DNA of 64,000 nucleotides, from contig CAJHZI010000424.1 of assembly GCA_905160935.1 (NCBI GenBank), forward strand, positions 750,001 through 814,000, given 5' to 3'. The position numbers were made by a program, and so were the translations under genes. The notes beneath the pieces were generated by a model. It saw nothing but the letters and a program-made list of their open reading frames with translations. It did not search any database and was not told the origin of the DNA. Below, in pieces: positions 1 to 14,700 of this stretch (positions are counted from its first letter, which is position 1; every line of letters starts with the position of its first letter). Origin of the DNA: Enchytraeus crypticus (Eukaryota > Annelida > Clitellata > Enchytraeida > Enchytraeidae).

Positions 1-440
1 TGCTCAGTTAATCTGTTGTTCAGTTGCTAACCTATAACTTTCTAGCTTAAACTCTTCTGCCTTCACTGTTTTCACGAGAAATTCTGTCTTTATATATACA
101 AAATTCATGAATCAAAGGACTTTCTCAGCAACAAAATCATACACACAATTATTTACAGCTGCAATTTGAAACGGTCAGATGATATGTAACATACATGTAT
201 ATAGTGTACGTATCCGATCCCATAAGCTTCTAATATAACCAACCAAAACGGTTATTCCAGCTCATAGTTATTCCATTGTCCTGGGGTGATACTAAAGACT
301 CGTTCACTTAATTCTAAAGAATAGTTCTGCAGCGGTGCATTATTCCCTCTCTGGGGAATCCCACGAGGACTTCCCCGGGTTCCACTACAAGTAAGATATA
401 CCACAGGCCTATCAGTCGTCTGATCGGCTTAGCCCAAGAT
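1..440. other. unassigned flank
   Basis: AT-rich sequence with no recognisable gene or repeat family. One TACATGTA-type word lies near 192. Confidence 0.5.
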
Positions 441-887
441 ACTTCTGTCCATGCTACAGCTGTACATGCTACAGCTGTACATGCTACTGCTGTACATGCC
501 ACAGCTGCCCATGCCACAGCTGTCCATGCTACTGCTGCCCATGCCACAGCTGCCCATGCTACTTCTGTACATGCCACAGCTGCCCATGCTACTTCTGTAC
601 ATGCTACTGCTGCCCATGCTACTTCTGTACATGCTACAGCTGTCCATGCTATGCTACAGCTGTCCATGCCACAGCTGTCCATGCTACAGCTGTCCATGCT
701 ACAGCTGTCCATGCTACAGCTGTCCATGCTACTTCTGTACATGCTACAGCTGTCCATGCTATGCTACAGCTGTCCATGCCACAGCTGTCCATGCTACAGC
801 TGCCCATGCTACTTCTGTACATGCTAATTCTGTACATGCTACTGCTGTCCATGCTGGTCATCATCTTCATGCTACAGCTGGTCACAA
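441..887. repeat. 15-bp minisatellite with CAGCTG in most units
   Basis: About 29 tandem units of a 15-bp motif of the form CATGCTACAGCTGTC, with C/T and CAG/CTG variants. The unit length is a multiple of three, so long open frames appear on both strands, but they read only as short repeated peptides and carry no protein signature. Most units contain the palindrome CAGCTG, an E-box-type hexamer; whether anything binds it is unknown. Confidence 0.9.
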
Positions 888-1423
888 AACTCGTCCCTTA
901 CTACTGGGACTAAAAAACGTAATATTTTCTGCCAGTTTGCTGGTTTGGCTAAGTCAGTAGAATGATTGTTTTATAATGAAAAGTCTGAAATGTTATGTTT
1001 CATGGTTCCTTTTTGTTGCAAAAACAGTACACAACTTTTATACACTCACAATACCACCGTCGTCATGACAACATCAAGTTCTATGTAAGTTATGTAGCTA
1101 AAGCCAATACTACTAGAATTATTGAGTAACTCAGAATAGTGATTCATTTATCCAGAATATCTCGGTGAGAATATATGATAGCAAAGCTTGTGATACGAAT
1201 CTAAACTTAGCTACAGATTTGATGCCGAGTTTAAAAAAATAGTTTAGGACTAATACGACAGACATAATCGCTTATTTCCTAAACATATTTAGTATTACTA
1301 CATCAGATTTTGAATGTTACATTACCATTATCTGCTACTAATTTAATTAATGATAATACCTCAAATGCGTTAGGCGAGTAAAAGCGAATCAAAAAGTTTT
1401 TGCCTGATAATCACTTACCGCCG
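888..1423. other. AT-rich, nothing recognised
   Basis: No coding or repeat signature seen. Confidence 0.5.
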
Positions 1424-1485
1424 ACCTTCACTATCATCGCTTTCGAGCGAGAAAGCTGACGTTGGCATTAGCTTTGCCAGTTTTT
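1424..1485 (+). repeat. tRNA-SINE 3' domain fragment
   Basis: Matches the 3' part of the tRNA-derived SINE seen at 1652..1790: a CATCGCTTTCGAGCGAG-like block, then a gacgtt block and an agctttgccag tail. The tRNA-like head is missing. The following 170 bases are rich in taattaac words. Confidence 0.6.
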
Positions 1486-1651
1486 AATTAACCGACATTT
1501 TTAATTAACCAATTATATGTCATGAAAACTTATTTAATTAACTTTTTAAATTAACTAATTATAATTCATAACGACTTAATTAACTTATATTTGTTAATTA
1601 GCTTATATTTGTTAATTAATGAATTAGACTAAACAAAATAACGACTTCTTT

Positions 1652-1790
1652 TCGAAGTGGCGAAATCCGTAAGATACTCAACCGCGGGGTTCAGTGCGCA
1701 GGGTAAGTGCGGGGTTCAAATTCTGGGCTCGCCCGTCACTGACATCGCTTTCGAGCGAGGAACTGACGTTAACATTAGATTTAGCTTATT
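1652..1790 (+). repeat. tRNA-derived SINE
   Basis: Reads in order: a tRNA A-box-like block (gtggcgaaatccgtaag), a B-box-like block (ggggttcaaattc), then the family's 3' domain (CACTGACATCGCTTTCGAG, gaactgacgtt). The same order is found reversed at 8376..8503, 29808..29940 and 62062..62205. The A/B-box spacing and sequence point to a tRNA-derived RNA polymerase III promoter. It is not a functional tRNA gene because no cloverleaf can be closed. Confidence 0.75.
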
Positions 1791-2147
1791 TTAAGGAACT
1801 AACAATTTTAATTAACTATTTAACAAATACAGTGACTTAATTTTATGAAATTTTAAATTAACTTATTATAAAGCAGATAATCACTGAATTAACTATTATT
1901 TTTAGTATTGAAGCCAAAATAACGTCTAGTAACAGAATACATGTATTTGTATTCATACATGAATACATGTACATGTACTTATGTTGTTTATAGTTAAACT
2001 AAACTATAATTAGTTTTATATTTATAGCCACCAGGCTACTTTAACAGTTTTAAATATCTAGTATTTATTCTGTGTAGAGTTAACTCACATTGGACTGTTT
2101 TGCAGCATTTGACTTTAGCTTCGCTACACTCCTAACTCTTACCCGTT

Positions 2148-2222
2148 ATACGTCAAGCTAAAACATTCAACTCTGAGGTCGAATCTGTTTTTGTGTATGT
2201 GTGTGATGTGTGTGTGCTTCTC
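2148..2222 (+). repeat. 75-bp direct duplication, copy 1
   Basis: Almost identical to 3726..3800, with one substitution near the end. Flanks on both sides differ. Function unknown. Confidence 0.85.
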
Positions 2223-2224
2223 CT

Positions 2225-2493
<269 letters not shown>

Positions 2494-2949
2494 ACTTTTT
2501 GCTTTTAGTGTGCGTGTCTATCTTTGCGTGTCGGCCTATGTGTGTATTTGCGTAAATGTATGACAGTAAAAGTTCCCATAAATATAAACTAGTCACAACT
2601 GCATGACCTAAAGCAGAATTTAATAGATAGATAGGTATATTTTATTTTCATGAAATCACAAAGATAAAAGCGACTTAAAAAATGGACATACAGGCCAACG
2701 GCTTTGAGGTATACCCATCAATGCTACAACTATTTTAAAAACAGTTCAGAGTCTATAAGCAATACATGAATGTACATACAAAAATGTCAATATTAAGCAT
2801 TTAGAAACACATAATATACATTATTTCCCTTCAGTCACAAACAGTTTCTAGTTAAGCTTGAAAGAATACTGATTGCAGGAAAAATTATGCTCACTCACCA
2901 GATAATAATTATAATAACAATCATCTTCATCTTCCCCACAAAGCACTAA

Positions 2950-3105
2950 TATAAAAACCAATATCAGAAAGGGCGTTCGGTTGTTGAGCGCTTAAGCTCC
3001 AGAAATTGCTACAAGCAAAATTTTCTAATCCCGATTCCCGACCCTAATTAAACTGGGATTTAAGGGAGGGAAGAAGATGAAGATGAAGAAGATGATGATG
3101 ATTTT
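2950..3105 (+). repeat. mosaic SINE-1 (5'-truncated)
   Basis: Carries the internal block agaaagggcgttcggttg...gagcgcttaagctcc and the tail aaactgggatttaaggga, followed by a (GAA/GAT)n run. The same block and tail occur at 45905..46137 (+) and reversed at 27685, 53715, 58060 and 59110. Confidence 0.75.
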
Positions 3106-3725
3106 TTGGATAATGCTAGTGCCATGTAAGTTAGTGATATTAAAGATTCAGATCAATTTCCAGAGGCAAGACATCTATTCATATGCTGTAGTCATTGCTA
3201 ACTGTTGAACTGCTTTAAACCCAAGATTTATACAGAGTTACCTGAGTTTGAATAATCTATTCATTTTACATGTAAGCTCAACTTGTAATAGATAATCAAA
3301 TTTTAAATGACTATTTCAATTTAAAAATCTTACTTTCATCTCGATTGAAGTGACTATTTTAAACCAATAAACCAGATTTAACTATAGAAACTTATTTCGA
3401 TCTATGCATGTGGAAGTCAGGTCCTTCGAACACATCCGAGGTAAGTCAAGTAGTATGGGACGGTATGAAGTAGCTGCGGTCAATCAGTGACGTTATTTAT
3501 GTTCACAGCGTGTGACAGCAAATCTAGATGTACTATGCAAGTAGGTCCAGCCTCTATCCAGCTCTGCAGTCTTTCAGCCACTTTCAGCAGTGATTTGCAA
3601 TAAGGTATTGTAGATCTATGTCGCTCCCATCTTTCCCTTCAACCGTCTTGTCGTTTCAGTTTTTTGAAAAAAGTCTTAACATAACATAACGGCACACTGG
3701 GTCAGGAAGAACAGATGCTATTTAA
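3106..3725. other. unassigned intergenic
   Basis: No gene or known repeat recognised. Confidence 0.4.
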
Positions 3726-3800
3726 ATACGTCAAGCTAAAACATTCAACTCTGAGGTCGAATCTGTTTTTGTGTATGTGTGTGATGTGTATGTGCTTCTC
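3726..3800 (+). repeat. 75-bp direct duplication, copy 2
   Basis: Second copy of 2148..2222, offset 1578 bp. Confidence 0.85.
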
Positions 3801-4421
3801 TCAGAAGCGTAGCTCTCTCTTCTCGCATTTCCTCAATCTAAACGGTTATTATTTTTCTCGACTGTAAAATCGTGTGTATTAATTTTTATAAAAATGAAAC
3901 CAATTTCGACCGTTTTTCCCATTATTTTGAAGTATCGAGATCAGACGATGCTTTAGCGTCACTTGAAGAAGTCGCTTGTTCAAATCAAGCGCTATCTGGG
4001 ACCTTCGAGACGAATTCGTGAAGATGAAATTCTTCTCTTTCGCTCAAATATTGATATATATCTACATTAGGTAGTTTTTAATTAAGTCAACAGCTAGTTG
4101 TATCAGTTGTATATTCAGTCAGCACTTCGTTGAGATTTGTCATGTTTTTTCACCGAAACGCTTTTGCAATGACAAGAGATGTTGTTTTAAAGGCATATCG
4201 GCTAATCCCACCGTTGAATAATATGATAATGTAGATTTAGGAGGATAAACTTGTATAACCTTTGTAAGTTATACTGAACTAAATTCCTCCGTTGCTACCG
4301 ACTAGAGACTAGTTTATAGCATATTCTTTCTTCTGGTCAATATTTGGCTAATTACTTGCATATCTGATGGATGGCCAACTAAATAGGTGACTTGTGATCT
4401 CTTAGACGACCTTGTATGTGT

Positions 4422-4422
<1 letters not shown>

Positions 4423-4472
<50 letters not shown>
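4423..4472. repeat. (CT)n microsatellite
   Basis: About 25 perfect CT dinucleotides. Confidence 0.95.
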
Positions 4473-4474
<2 letters not shown>

Positions 4475-5135
4475 GCGACACGTAGCTAATAGAGAAACAC
4501 CGTGGCAACATTAAACTGGTAAGCGGTCATGTGGAACAACACGTAGCCTATATAGTCACTTATAACCAGCTACATACACACAGTGCATTACTGAACATTA
4601 TAGAGGAGCTACAGTAACTCTCAACATTATATCTTAGCATTAGCTCTGTGTAAGTGACAACATGTACTATAATTACCTGATTGATGGACTAATTTCAATT
4701 ACTTGACTATGATGATAACGTACATAAGAAATATTAGCCTAGTCAAAACACTGGGTTGTATAGCCGCATCGTGAACAAAAATGTGGCTCGCCGTTTTGCT
4801 AATCTCCTAGTTCCAGGCATTAGGCTTAGTTGCAGTAGCATAAAGTCTTTTTAATAACTCGTTCGTATTAGGCTAATATATTTAAGGCACTACTAAATGC
4901 ATTAAACTCTGCTATTGCAATCAACCAGAAATTTTTCATATTTATTCACCAGATGACCTAAGAACTCCATCATTCCTGATCATTCATCCTAAAACGTTAG
5001 ATTAATAACTTAACCCGTGCTTTACTTTATCTACTGCTTTAGAAACTGTTAAAAACATGCAAGACGACCAAATCCACATGCGGTTGTTATCCAACAAAAA
5101 TGTTACAAGATGTTGAAATGGACTGGCAGAGCCGA
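4473..5135. other. intergenic, nothing recognised
   Basis: AT-rich upstream sequence of MESD with no clear core promoter motif. Confidence 0.4.
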
Positions 5136-5190
5136 ATGAACCTAATTAGCATAATGAACCTAATTAGCTTAATGAACCTAATTAGCTCAA
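5136..5190 (+). repeat. 18-bp tandem repeat, three copies
   Basis: Three near-identical units built on aatgaacctaattagc. Confidence 0.85.
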
Positions 5191-5626
5191 TGTTCATAAC
5201 TTTATGAATGCGACGAGTTTTCAAGTATTAGAGATAGTTCCACGTCCCTAAAGCACTGCAGTGACGAGCGTGTGCAGAATTTAAACCCTGAACCTACTAA
5301 TCCATTGGCGGAACCCTTAGCGATCTTGTTACGTGAGTATATGCTGTAAATAATCTATTGTCTTATGTTTAGCGATACTTCTCGCATCCGTTATTAATAC
5401 CGTATAAAATAGATATTAAAATTGTAGTCAGGCGCTGAGATTCCACTTTTATCATATTTGAACCTTAAGTTTTTCAATTGCAATGATATTAATAAATTAT
5501 AAATATTATTATATATTGTTTTTATATTATTATAAATAGAGAAGTACTGTACAGCAACTACGGTGTATTAACGTTAAAGGCTACAAATTACATTACAGTA
5601 TAGTGAACAGTGTTTACTGAGAGACC

Positions 5627-5797
5627 ATGGCTCGCCCGTTAGTCTGGCTGATAGTGCTCGTAGCTCTGTGTGGTAGACTTGTGCCTGCCACTAGTGATAG
5701 GAAAGATAAGAAAGAGAGTCCTGAAGAGAAGTGGAAGAAAAAGAGTATCCTGGACTACAATGATGCTGATTTGGAGAGACTTTATGACCAATGGGAG
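5627..5797 (+). CDS. MESD: MESD exon 1
   Basis: 57 codons: signal peptide, basic linker and the DYNDADLERLYDQWE helix. It ends TGG GAG followed by the donor GTATGT (phase 0). The in-frame continuation past the donor is low-complexity Ser/Leu, which supports the splice. Confidence 0.95.
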
Positions 5798-8700
5798 GTA
5801 TGTATCTCTTCATCACTTCTCTATCTTCTCTTCTTTCTCTCTATCTATTTCTCTCACTCTCTTTCTCACCCCCATATCTGTTGTTATCTCTAATGTTTGT
5901 TTAATTCTATCTCAGTAATCTCTATTTTTTGGCATTACGTCGCATGAAGTTTAATGCAATTATTATTTAGAATTGTCAAATTCTCTTCATGCTCCTGAAT
6001 TACCAAATCATTTCTTATTCTTCCTATAAGACATATCTGCGGTGTGTCATCAATTGTAAAGCACTTTTTGCACTCACATCTTGTTTCTTATAATATATTC
6101 TCGTAATAGCCGTTAGCATTGACTCTGAACAATCGTAGTGTCTATCCGTAATATCCTCTATGAGTGTTCAAATCAGAGTGCCTATCAATGAATTTATTAG
6201 TATTTATTTTAAATGTTCTAGCAGTTAATGCAATATAAGGTATACGCTTCACAACAAAATTTTAAGACTTGTGCCTCAGTGCATTTAAAAATTAATTTCC
6301 AAACAAGTCAAGGTTAAAATAATTTGAGGCTTAATGCTGAATGGTTTTAAGCTTTGCTACCCTATTCTAATGAGCTTTCTTGAGAATAGTTTATTAGAGA
6401 TTCTATGAGCAGTTCCATAAGCAGTTGAAGACCTATCTTTTCCATCTCTCTTTTCCATCCAGTGTCCATGAGCAGCGACCTGCGCCTAAACCACCTTTTA
6501 CTTTGGACTGAATTTCCGGATTTTGGAATTTGCACCGTTTTTGGACCTTCTTTTTGCTCGTCGGCTTGATTTTTGTCTCAATAGTGCTCGATGTTGTCAT
6601 GGATGACTGTAGCACTCTAATTGTTGTTATTGTTATAATTATTATTATGTGGTGTCAATAGCGCTTTGTTTATAGAACATTCTAAACGATGTTCAGCAGA
6701 ACAGCAACTGTAGCGTAACTGATACGGCATCGACCACTCTATTAGGAGGCCATCTCCTCGATTCTTACCTGATCATTTTTTCAATTTATATAAATCTTAA
6801 TAATAATAAAGGTTTAACGTCCGTTTCCTCTTACAAGGATGATGTCAGGGACGTCAAAGGATTACTGTTTACGGTTAGGGTGTAGGGTTAGGGTTCATAA
6901 TAAGGGCTGAGGGTTATTGTTTCGGTTTACCGTAAAAAACCTACTTAAACTATATTTGTATTCAATTAAAAGCATAATTTACTTGAAAGAACACCCTGTT
7001 GGGGCAATTAAGTCTCTATTTGTTGAGAATTTAGCTGGAAGTAGGTTTTCATGTTAACTTCGACTCCGCCTTCCTTTCAACGCCAAGATACTGAGAACCA
7101 ATGGCATACAGTCACGTACGAGATCCTACAATACTATATGCTGGCAATGGCTTGCGACTATGAAAGCACTAACTGGAAATCATACGAGCGCTTTCACTGA
7201 AACATTCTTGTCGTCTTTTGTGCTATATTTATTAATAGGCAGCAGGCTTTTTGACAAAGAGTCAAATAACCAACCGTTTTAATGATGCGTTAAGGTTCTT
7301 ATAGGCGGCCATAGAGAGCAGTATCGAGTAAAGCAGTATCTAAACAAGAAAAAGGCTTTGAGACAACAATTAAAACGTCTGTGGTTAAACATGATGATCA
7401 GCTAATCTTTAAGTTTCATATTCATTTATTAATACAAATTTACTACAGAAGTATTTCATCCAGTTCAGAAAATCCTAAAAGTTAGCCACTCATTTGTTTA
7501 AAAAAAAATTTATCCTGTATAGTTACAGACATGACAGCCGCATGCGTTTACAAAGTTTCCTTTCTTAGTTGCTGTTTTTGTTGTTATTGTTATTTCCTCT
7601 TTTTCCCCTCCATGGTTATTAGTAATCGGTGGATTTCGTTGACACATCAATTGCAGCCGGCGAAGATTTAAGAATAACCTCCAACACACTCAGGATTTTT
7701 TTCATCCAAAGCTGTCTTCGGTTTTCCAAAGTGATCGCCCACAAGGTACTAACCACACGCAACGTGGCTTTACATGATTCAATTGACGCGCAGCTTAACC
7801 GAGTGCGCTATATCCCCTCTCTACATCAAAGAATCTATAAATAAATACTAAATATATAAAAATATAATAATAATAAATATAATAATAAAAATATATAAAA
7901 AATGTAATAAATTTTAAATAAATAAAATACTAAATAAATACCAAACGAAATACTGATTACTACATAAAACTGATTTATTTGCCACAGGAAGAGGAGGAAC
8001 CTCTGGAACCTGATGAGCTGCCAGAGCATAAGAGACCCAGACCTCAGATAGACCTCTCCAAGCTCGACACGAAGAACCCAGAGGCCTTACTGGCTGCCTC
8101 AAAGTCTGGCACCTCCCTCATGATGTTCATCACTATTTCAGGTTATCTTTTCATCTTTGGACAGATTTTTTTAATTTTGGAATTTTCTCCGTTCTGGACC
8201 TTCTTTGACGTTGTTGACCTAGATACTTCAAGAATCCTGAAACTTAAATATATCTGAATTACAAGCAACAAGACACTGCCGAATCTAAATGCTGTGACTG
8301 ATTAAATATAAACCTAAAAACTTGAAAGGCTCACGTTATTGCATTCTCGACATTCGTATACTTTTTAGTGAAAGCTGGTAAAGCTAAGGTCATTGACAGT
8401 TTCCTCACTCGAAAGCGATGTCAGTGATGGGCGAGCCCAGGATTTTAACCCGCATCAACTGATCCGCGGTCGAGTATCTTACCGACTTCGCCACTGGCTC
8501 CAGTGCAGTGATTATTACCCAGACAGAGAAGAATGAACCACATGAGTAGAGATATTTATAGAAAGAAAACCATACCATGAGATGAAGTCCAATAATTAAT
8601 CATTACTGGAAGCATGGAGTTCAAAGTGCACATATGGATTTCAAATCCAACAAGAATTCCGTGATCAGTAGGACACCTTATTACAGACTAAACTGTAAAT

Positions 8701-11700
8701 AAAGACTAAACTACACGGCCTAAGTAAATGTCGAAATTGATGTTAAACGAGATCGTTTCCCATATAATATACATGTACATATATCTTGTATTTTAAATTA
8801 ATATTTTCTCCTAACAGTGTATATTAGGGTGATGACAATTATCTTTCTTTTCGCTACAAAAATGAAACCCCATACATTCGAGGAACAACAATTGCATACG
8901 AGTGACAGTAGCAACATCAATTTTTTTTAAATTAAAAAGTTCCCCCACCTTTTAATTTTTCTTCTTCACATATACCCCATTTTGATTATCGGTTTCAATT
9001 TAACACTGAATTTTATATGATGTTCTAGACTGCTACTAATCACATTCCCAGTTAATTTATCAGTTATTTGATGTCACCATCGTTAATGGTGAATAGAAAA
9101 GCACGGAGGATAAAGAGCTCTACAAGAGGCAAGTTAAGAGTGGAGGAAAGATTGGCTGTTCAACGGTCAAACAAGCCCCTTTGGAATCAATCCATCCCAG
9201 AAAACTAATCCGACTATCAACAACTCAACCTCAAGCCAGCTCTTCTCAATCGCAACCCACACAAACACATAGTAGTGTTTCAGAATCTGCAGATTCTGGT
9301 TCTAGACTCTTCACACGGGTCGTAAATCTCTTCTTCCACGTCATCTTCGCCTAAGTGCAAATCGAAGAACCAAAGTGCAAGCACTAGAACAGCGGGTTTA
9401 CTTGTACTGAAAAGCAACATTTCTACACATAAAGCACATAACTTTCTGGCAATCATTGTGAACAGGGTCATTATGTTCCAGTTTCAAGTCAGACGGGTGT
9501 CTGAAGACGAGAAATCTCTGAAGGAAAGAAAATGAAAAACAAAATAATTAAAAAACTTTAAGACAAAGTTTCCTATTGTCTAGAGTTTGATGGTAAGAGT
9601 ATCAAGTAGTGCTGCTGAAAAATATCACAACTGAAATCAAACTCGGTGTTCTTAAATGTGACAGTGGTTCCGCTGCAGCCATTCACAAGGAACTACATCA
9701 GCAACTTGATGAATATGATGCCTGGGAAAATATTCGCATGATTATCTGCGACACGACCGCAGTAAATACTGGTCGTTTTCAGGGGATTGTAAAGCTCATA
9801 AAGGATGATGTCCTAAGCAAGGGCTTTCAGAAGCCATCATATGTATATTGGCTGTCAGTATCATGTACTCGACCTCCTTCTGAAGCATGTCATGGATTTT
9901 CTTATTCAAGAGCCAACGAGCAAACCAGAACTGAACTATTCCTTCATTGACAAATTAACAGAAAACTATGATTCTCTTCAGGCTGATTACCATCTCGTTG
10001 CGACCGATGATGTTAACACAGACGAGAACCCTGGATGGCGAGATGATTTCAAATTGTTATATGAACTTTGTCAGGCATATTGTCATTACAAAACAACTTC
10101 AAATTGGCCTCAAAACAACTGGAAGAAACTCCCGAATTTACACCAGGCAAGATGGAACTCGCGTGCGATATATGCCATGATAGCATTATTTCTTATGCCA
10201 GAGTGGCGTAGCTTTCTGGCTCCAGCATGCGACTTCTTCTGCTACGAATGGGCAAATGCTTGGTTCCATTCAGATCTAATCTACAATGAAGCTTCCTTCA
10301 ATGAACTGTTTACCTCACTCACAAAGATAAAATGCAAGAAGGCAATTAAGTGTTTAGAGACAAATGGGTCAGTCGAAGAGTCATTAATTGACATTCCCAA
10401 TTCAAACCAAAGTGCTGAACGTGCTGTAAAACTGATGGAGGAACTGCATGCAAAATCGAAAAAAAGTGAATTTTTGAATCTAAAGTTCATAGGAAAAAAT
10501 AATGTGTAAACATTTCTTGTATATCTTTTAGAGAATACTAACTGTTCTGTATCTTATCTTCTAATAAAAGTTGCTTACTCATTACTATAGCTCTAGTTAT
10601 CATAGCTCTACTTATTAGTAGTTAATTTATCGAATTATAGTGTTATTCTCGTCTCACTAGATTGCCCGATTATGGTATATATCTACTTTCACCATATCAT
10701 TCGGAATTTTGATAAATTTCATCACTTTCAGTAGGAAAAATCAGAAATTAAATTCTAACGCATTACTGTTTACAATGGTTGAACTTTCCCCTACACGCTC
10801 GCGTAGCGTTAGGCGCATGTCTCCGGTTAACTAACTTCTCCAGTTAGGGTTCTACGAATCCAGTCAGTATGGCTGAGGTGAGCACAGAGATGGCGCTGCA
10901 AAGGGCATTACAGAAAATAGAAGAACTAGAATCTGAGCTAGCTTTCTATAAAGAAATATACAAGAAAGATTGTAGTCCCACTAAGTCAGAGGAAGAGGAA
11001 ATAGTAAATCGTGAAACGGAATGGCTGCTTCCTAGAGGGAAAAAGCGCAAGAAAGTTAGGGAAAACTTGTTGAAAACATCGGAAAACTCAGTGGAAAAAG
11101 CTGGTAATTTAACTCAATCAGTGGATTCTCTGCCGAAACCCATTAAAGCTCAAAGCATCCACCTGTGATCATTAGCAAAGTAGAACAGTATGATGAGATC
11201 AAGAAATTGCTGGAAAGTAAGAATCTTAATTTTGACGCTGCTTGTCTTAATAATGAACAGGTGAAAATTAATGTGGATACTCCAGAAGAATATAGAGCAC
11301 TGCGAAATACAGTTGAGCAAAACAAGTATCAATGGCATACTTATGAAAATAAACAAGATAGACCTCTCAGAGTTGTCGCAAAAAAATTGCATTCTTCATG
11401 TGATCCAGAAGAAATTAAAACAGAATTGAAAAACTCAAAACTACAAAATAATCCAGGTTGAACCTAGGTTTAAGAAGACAACTGAGGGGAATGTTCCCTT
11501 ACCTCTGTTTACTTTCGTTTTTGAACAGACGGAGGACTTTAGTTTAAAAGAGTTTTCAACATTGAATACCTATGTCACATGAGAGTCAAGATTGAGGCCA
11601 TAAGAACAAATAAAGTAATCCCTCAATGTAAAAGATGCCAAAGGTATGGCCACACTAAAAATTTTTGCTATCGCGATTTTATGTGTGTTAAATGTCCTGG

Positions 11701-14700
11701 TAAGCACAGTTCATCCCAATGTACGAAAGCAAATAATCTGCCAGCTAAATGTTCAAACTGCGGCGAAGCTCATCCGGCAAGCTATAGAGGCTGTGTGAAA
11801 GCCAAAGAACTTCAGAAGCGAAGGCAAGAATCTCAGCTACTGCTCTCTTGAAGCCTGCAGGTATTGTCCAGAACGGTATCACATATTCCATGGCAACTAA
11901 AGTACAGCAAAAAGTTCCTGCACCCAGTGACGTCCAAGCATCTGATCTATGACAAATATTTACGCATATGATGGAGATATTTAAGAAATTTGGTGAAAGA
12001 CTACATGTACTAGAGGCTGAGACAAATTCACCAACTAAATACTTAAATTCTAATAATGGATAGAACAGATTTAAGAACAGCACTCTGGAATGCCAACGGC
12101 ATTCTGAACAAAAAGACTGAATTGGAGGTATTCTTACAAATTCAGTCAATAGATGTCTGCTTAATAACGGAAACGCATTTGACAAGAGAGCCATACCTAA
12201 AAATTAGAGGATACAAATGTTATCATACAACGCATCCAGAGAATCAAGCGAGAGGAGGCAGAGCAGTTATCGTTAAGGATTCAATAGATCATTATGAAGA
12301 AGGATATTTGCAAAAGCCAGAAATACAGCTAACCCTTGTTTCTATCATATCAATGAAACAAACTTTTATTATAGGCGCTGCCTATATTCCAACCAAACAT
12401 AACCTTAAAGCAGCACAATATAAAGTACTTCTGCAACAACTCGGTGAGAGATTTATTCTTGGAGGTGATTTCAACGCTAAGTATGTAGACTGGGGTTCTA
12501 GAATAACTGCAACTAAATGTAGTGAGCTAAGAAAAGCTATCAAAGAACTGGGCTGCAACTTTCAGTCAACAGGTAAACCAACTTACTGGCCAACAGATAC
12601 TAATAAACTTCCTGATCTGTTGGACTTCTTCATCACCAGGAAAGTTTCATCAAACCTCCTCCACACGGATGATAACTACGATCTCGACGCTGACCACTCT
12701 GCAGTACTTCTCACACTAAGTGAGAAAATAATCAAAATTAAATCTCGACCTACATTGATAAATAAAACTACAAATTGGATGGGTTTCAAATGCGATATGC
12801 AAAATAATATTAACTTAAAAACTGCTTTAAAATCAAAAGAGCAGCTAGAAGAAGAAGCTGAGAAATTTGTAAGAATTATACAGAATGCAGCTCTCATAAA
12901 TACTCGAGAGAGAACTTTCTCTACTCCAGGTAGAAACTATCCGATTGAAATCAGGCAGCTTGTGACTGAAAAAAGAAAGGCAAGACGAAGGTGGCAGCAA
13001 ACTAGAGATCCAGGATATAAAACTATTCTAAACAATAAAACTCAAAACATGAAAAGAGAAATACAGAAATTAAAGGAAGAGTCTATGGATTCATATCTAA
13101 GTAATCTAACGCCAAACCGTGATAGCAATTACTCTCTATGGAAAGCTACAAAGAAAATTAAAAGACCTGTCGTCTCAATTCCTCCAATCAGGAAGGGAAC
13201 TGAACCCTGGGCCAGAAGCAATAAACAGAAAGCTGATCTGTTTGCAGAAAGTCTGTATGAGATTTTTCAACCAAATCAAACACAGAGCAATATTTCACTT
13301 CACTCTATCTCAAATGGCAAATTTGAAAATATTCCATTTACTACGCCTAACGAATTGGCTCATGAGATAAAAACAAATTTAAGTCCAAAGAAGGCTCCAG
13401 GTTTTGATCTGATAACTGGACGTATTTGAAAGAATTGCCTAGGAAAGGATTAGTCATGTTTACTTACTTAATTAATGCTGCATTTCGACTAAGGTATGTT
13501 CCTGATATCTGGAAAGTGGCAGAGGTAATTATGATACCAAAGCCAGGTAAACACCCCACTGATGTTAAATCATACAGGCCTATTTCTCTTCTACCAGTCA
13601 TATCGAAAGTTTTTGAAAAGCTACTGTTGAAAAGAATGAAACCGATCATTGAAGAACGCAAGTTAATCCCTGATTTTCAGTTCGGTTTTAGGAAAAAGCA
13701 TACTACAATAGAACAAGTACATCGTATATCTGATATAAATGAGAAAAAATGCACTAGAGAAAAAAGAAGTTTGCACAGCATTATTCCTTGACGTAGCGGC
13801 TGCTTTTGATAAGGTCTGGCACGAAGGCTTAGTACATAAACTCGCGCAGCAGATACCGCCACAGTATACCGAGATTTTAACGTCCTATATCTCAAATAGA
13901 ACATACAGAGTAAAATATGAAAACGAATATTCTGATCTCAAAGATATACATGCAGGCGTCCCACAAGGAAGTGTTATAGGACCAATCCTCTACCTGCTCT
14001 ACACTTATCTTCCAGTTATGAGGGGAGTTACTCTGGCAACATTTGCAGATGATACAGCAATAATCGCAAATGGCAAAGATCTCGCCACATCCACGAGCAG
14101 AGTACAAGCAGGGTGTAACAAATTTCTGGAATGGATTAAATCTTGGAAGATAAAGTTAAATGAACAGAAGTCTATTCACGTAAACTTTACAAATAAAAGA
14201 ATAAAGAATCAGAAAAGCCTCTCTATCAATGGTACAGAAGTCCCATATGAAAATAATGCCAAATATCTTGGTATGAATGTAGATAATAAGCTGAGATGGA
14301 ATGAGCATGTTAAGAAGAAAGAAATGAGCTCAACCTCAGATATAGGCAATCTGGCTTATTGGACGAAATTCTAAACTCTCGGTACATAATAAACTCATAA
14401 TCTACTGTCAAGAGTTGAAGCCAGTCTGGCTATATGGATGTCAAATTTGGGGCTGTACCAAATCATCTAATACTAAGATTATCCAGTCGTTCCAGAATAA
14501 GGTGTTAAGAAACATTGTAAATGCTCCTTGGTACATCAGAAATAATGATATTCATCGTGATTTGAAAATACCCCTGGTAGTAGAAGTAATAAGAAACTCG
14601 GCAACAAGACATCAAGACCGACTCTGTCATCACATCAATCCGCAAGCTCTTCAACTACTGAACCAACAACGCCGCTTCCGCCGGCTGAAGAGGACTAAGT

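Noticed and set aside
314-960. Long open frames on both strands
   Set aside because: They are translations of a 15-bp tandem repeat; no protein signature.
1652-1790. Functional tRNA gene
   Set aside because: A- and B-box-like blocks are present but no acceptor stem or cloverleaf can be closed; repeated at several loci as a SINE.
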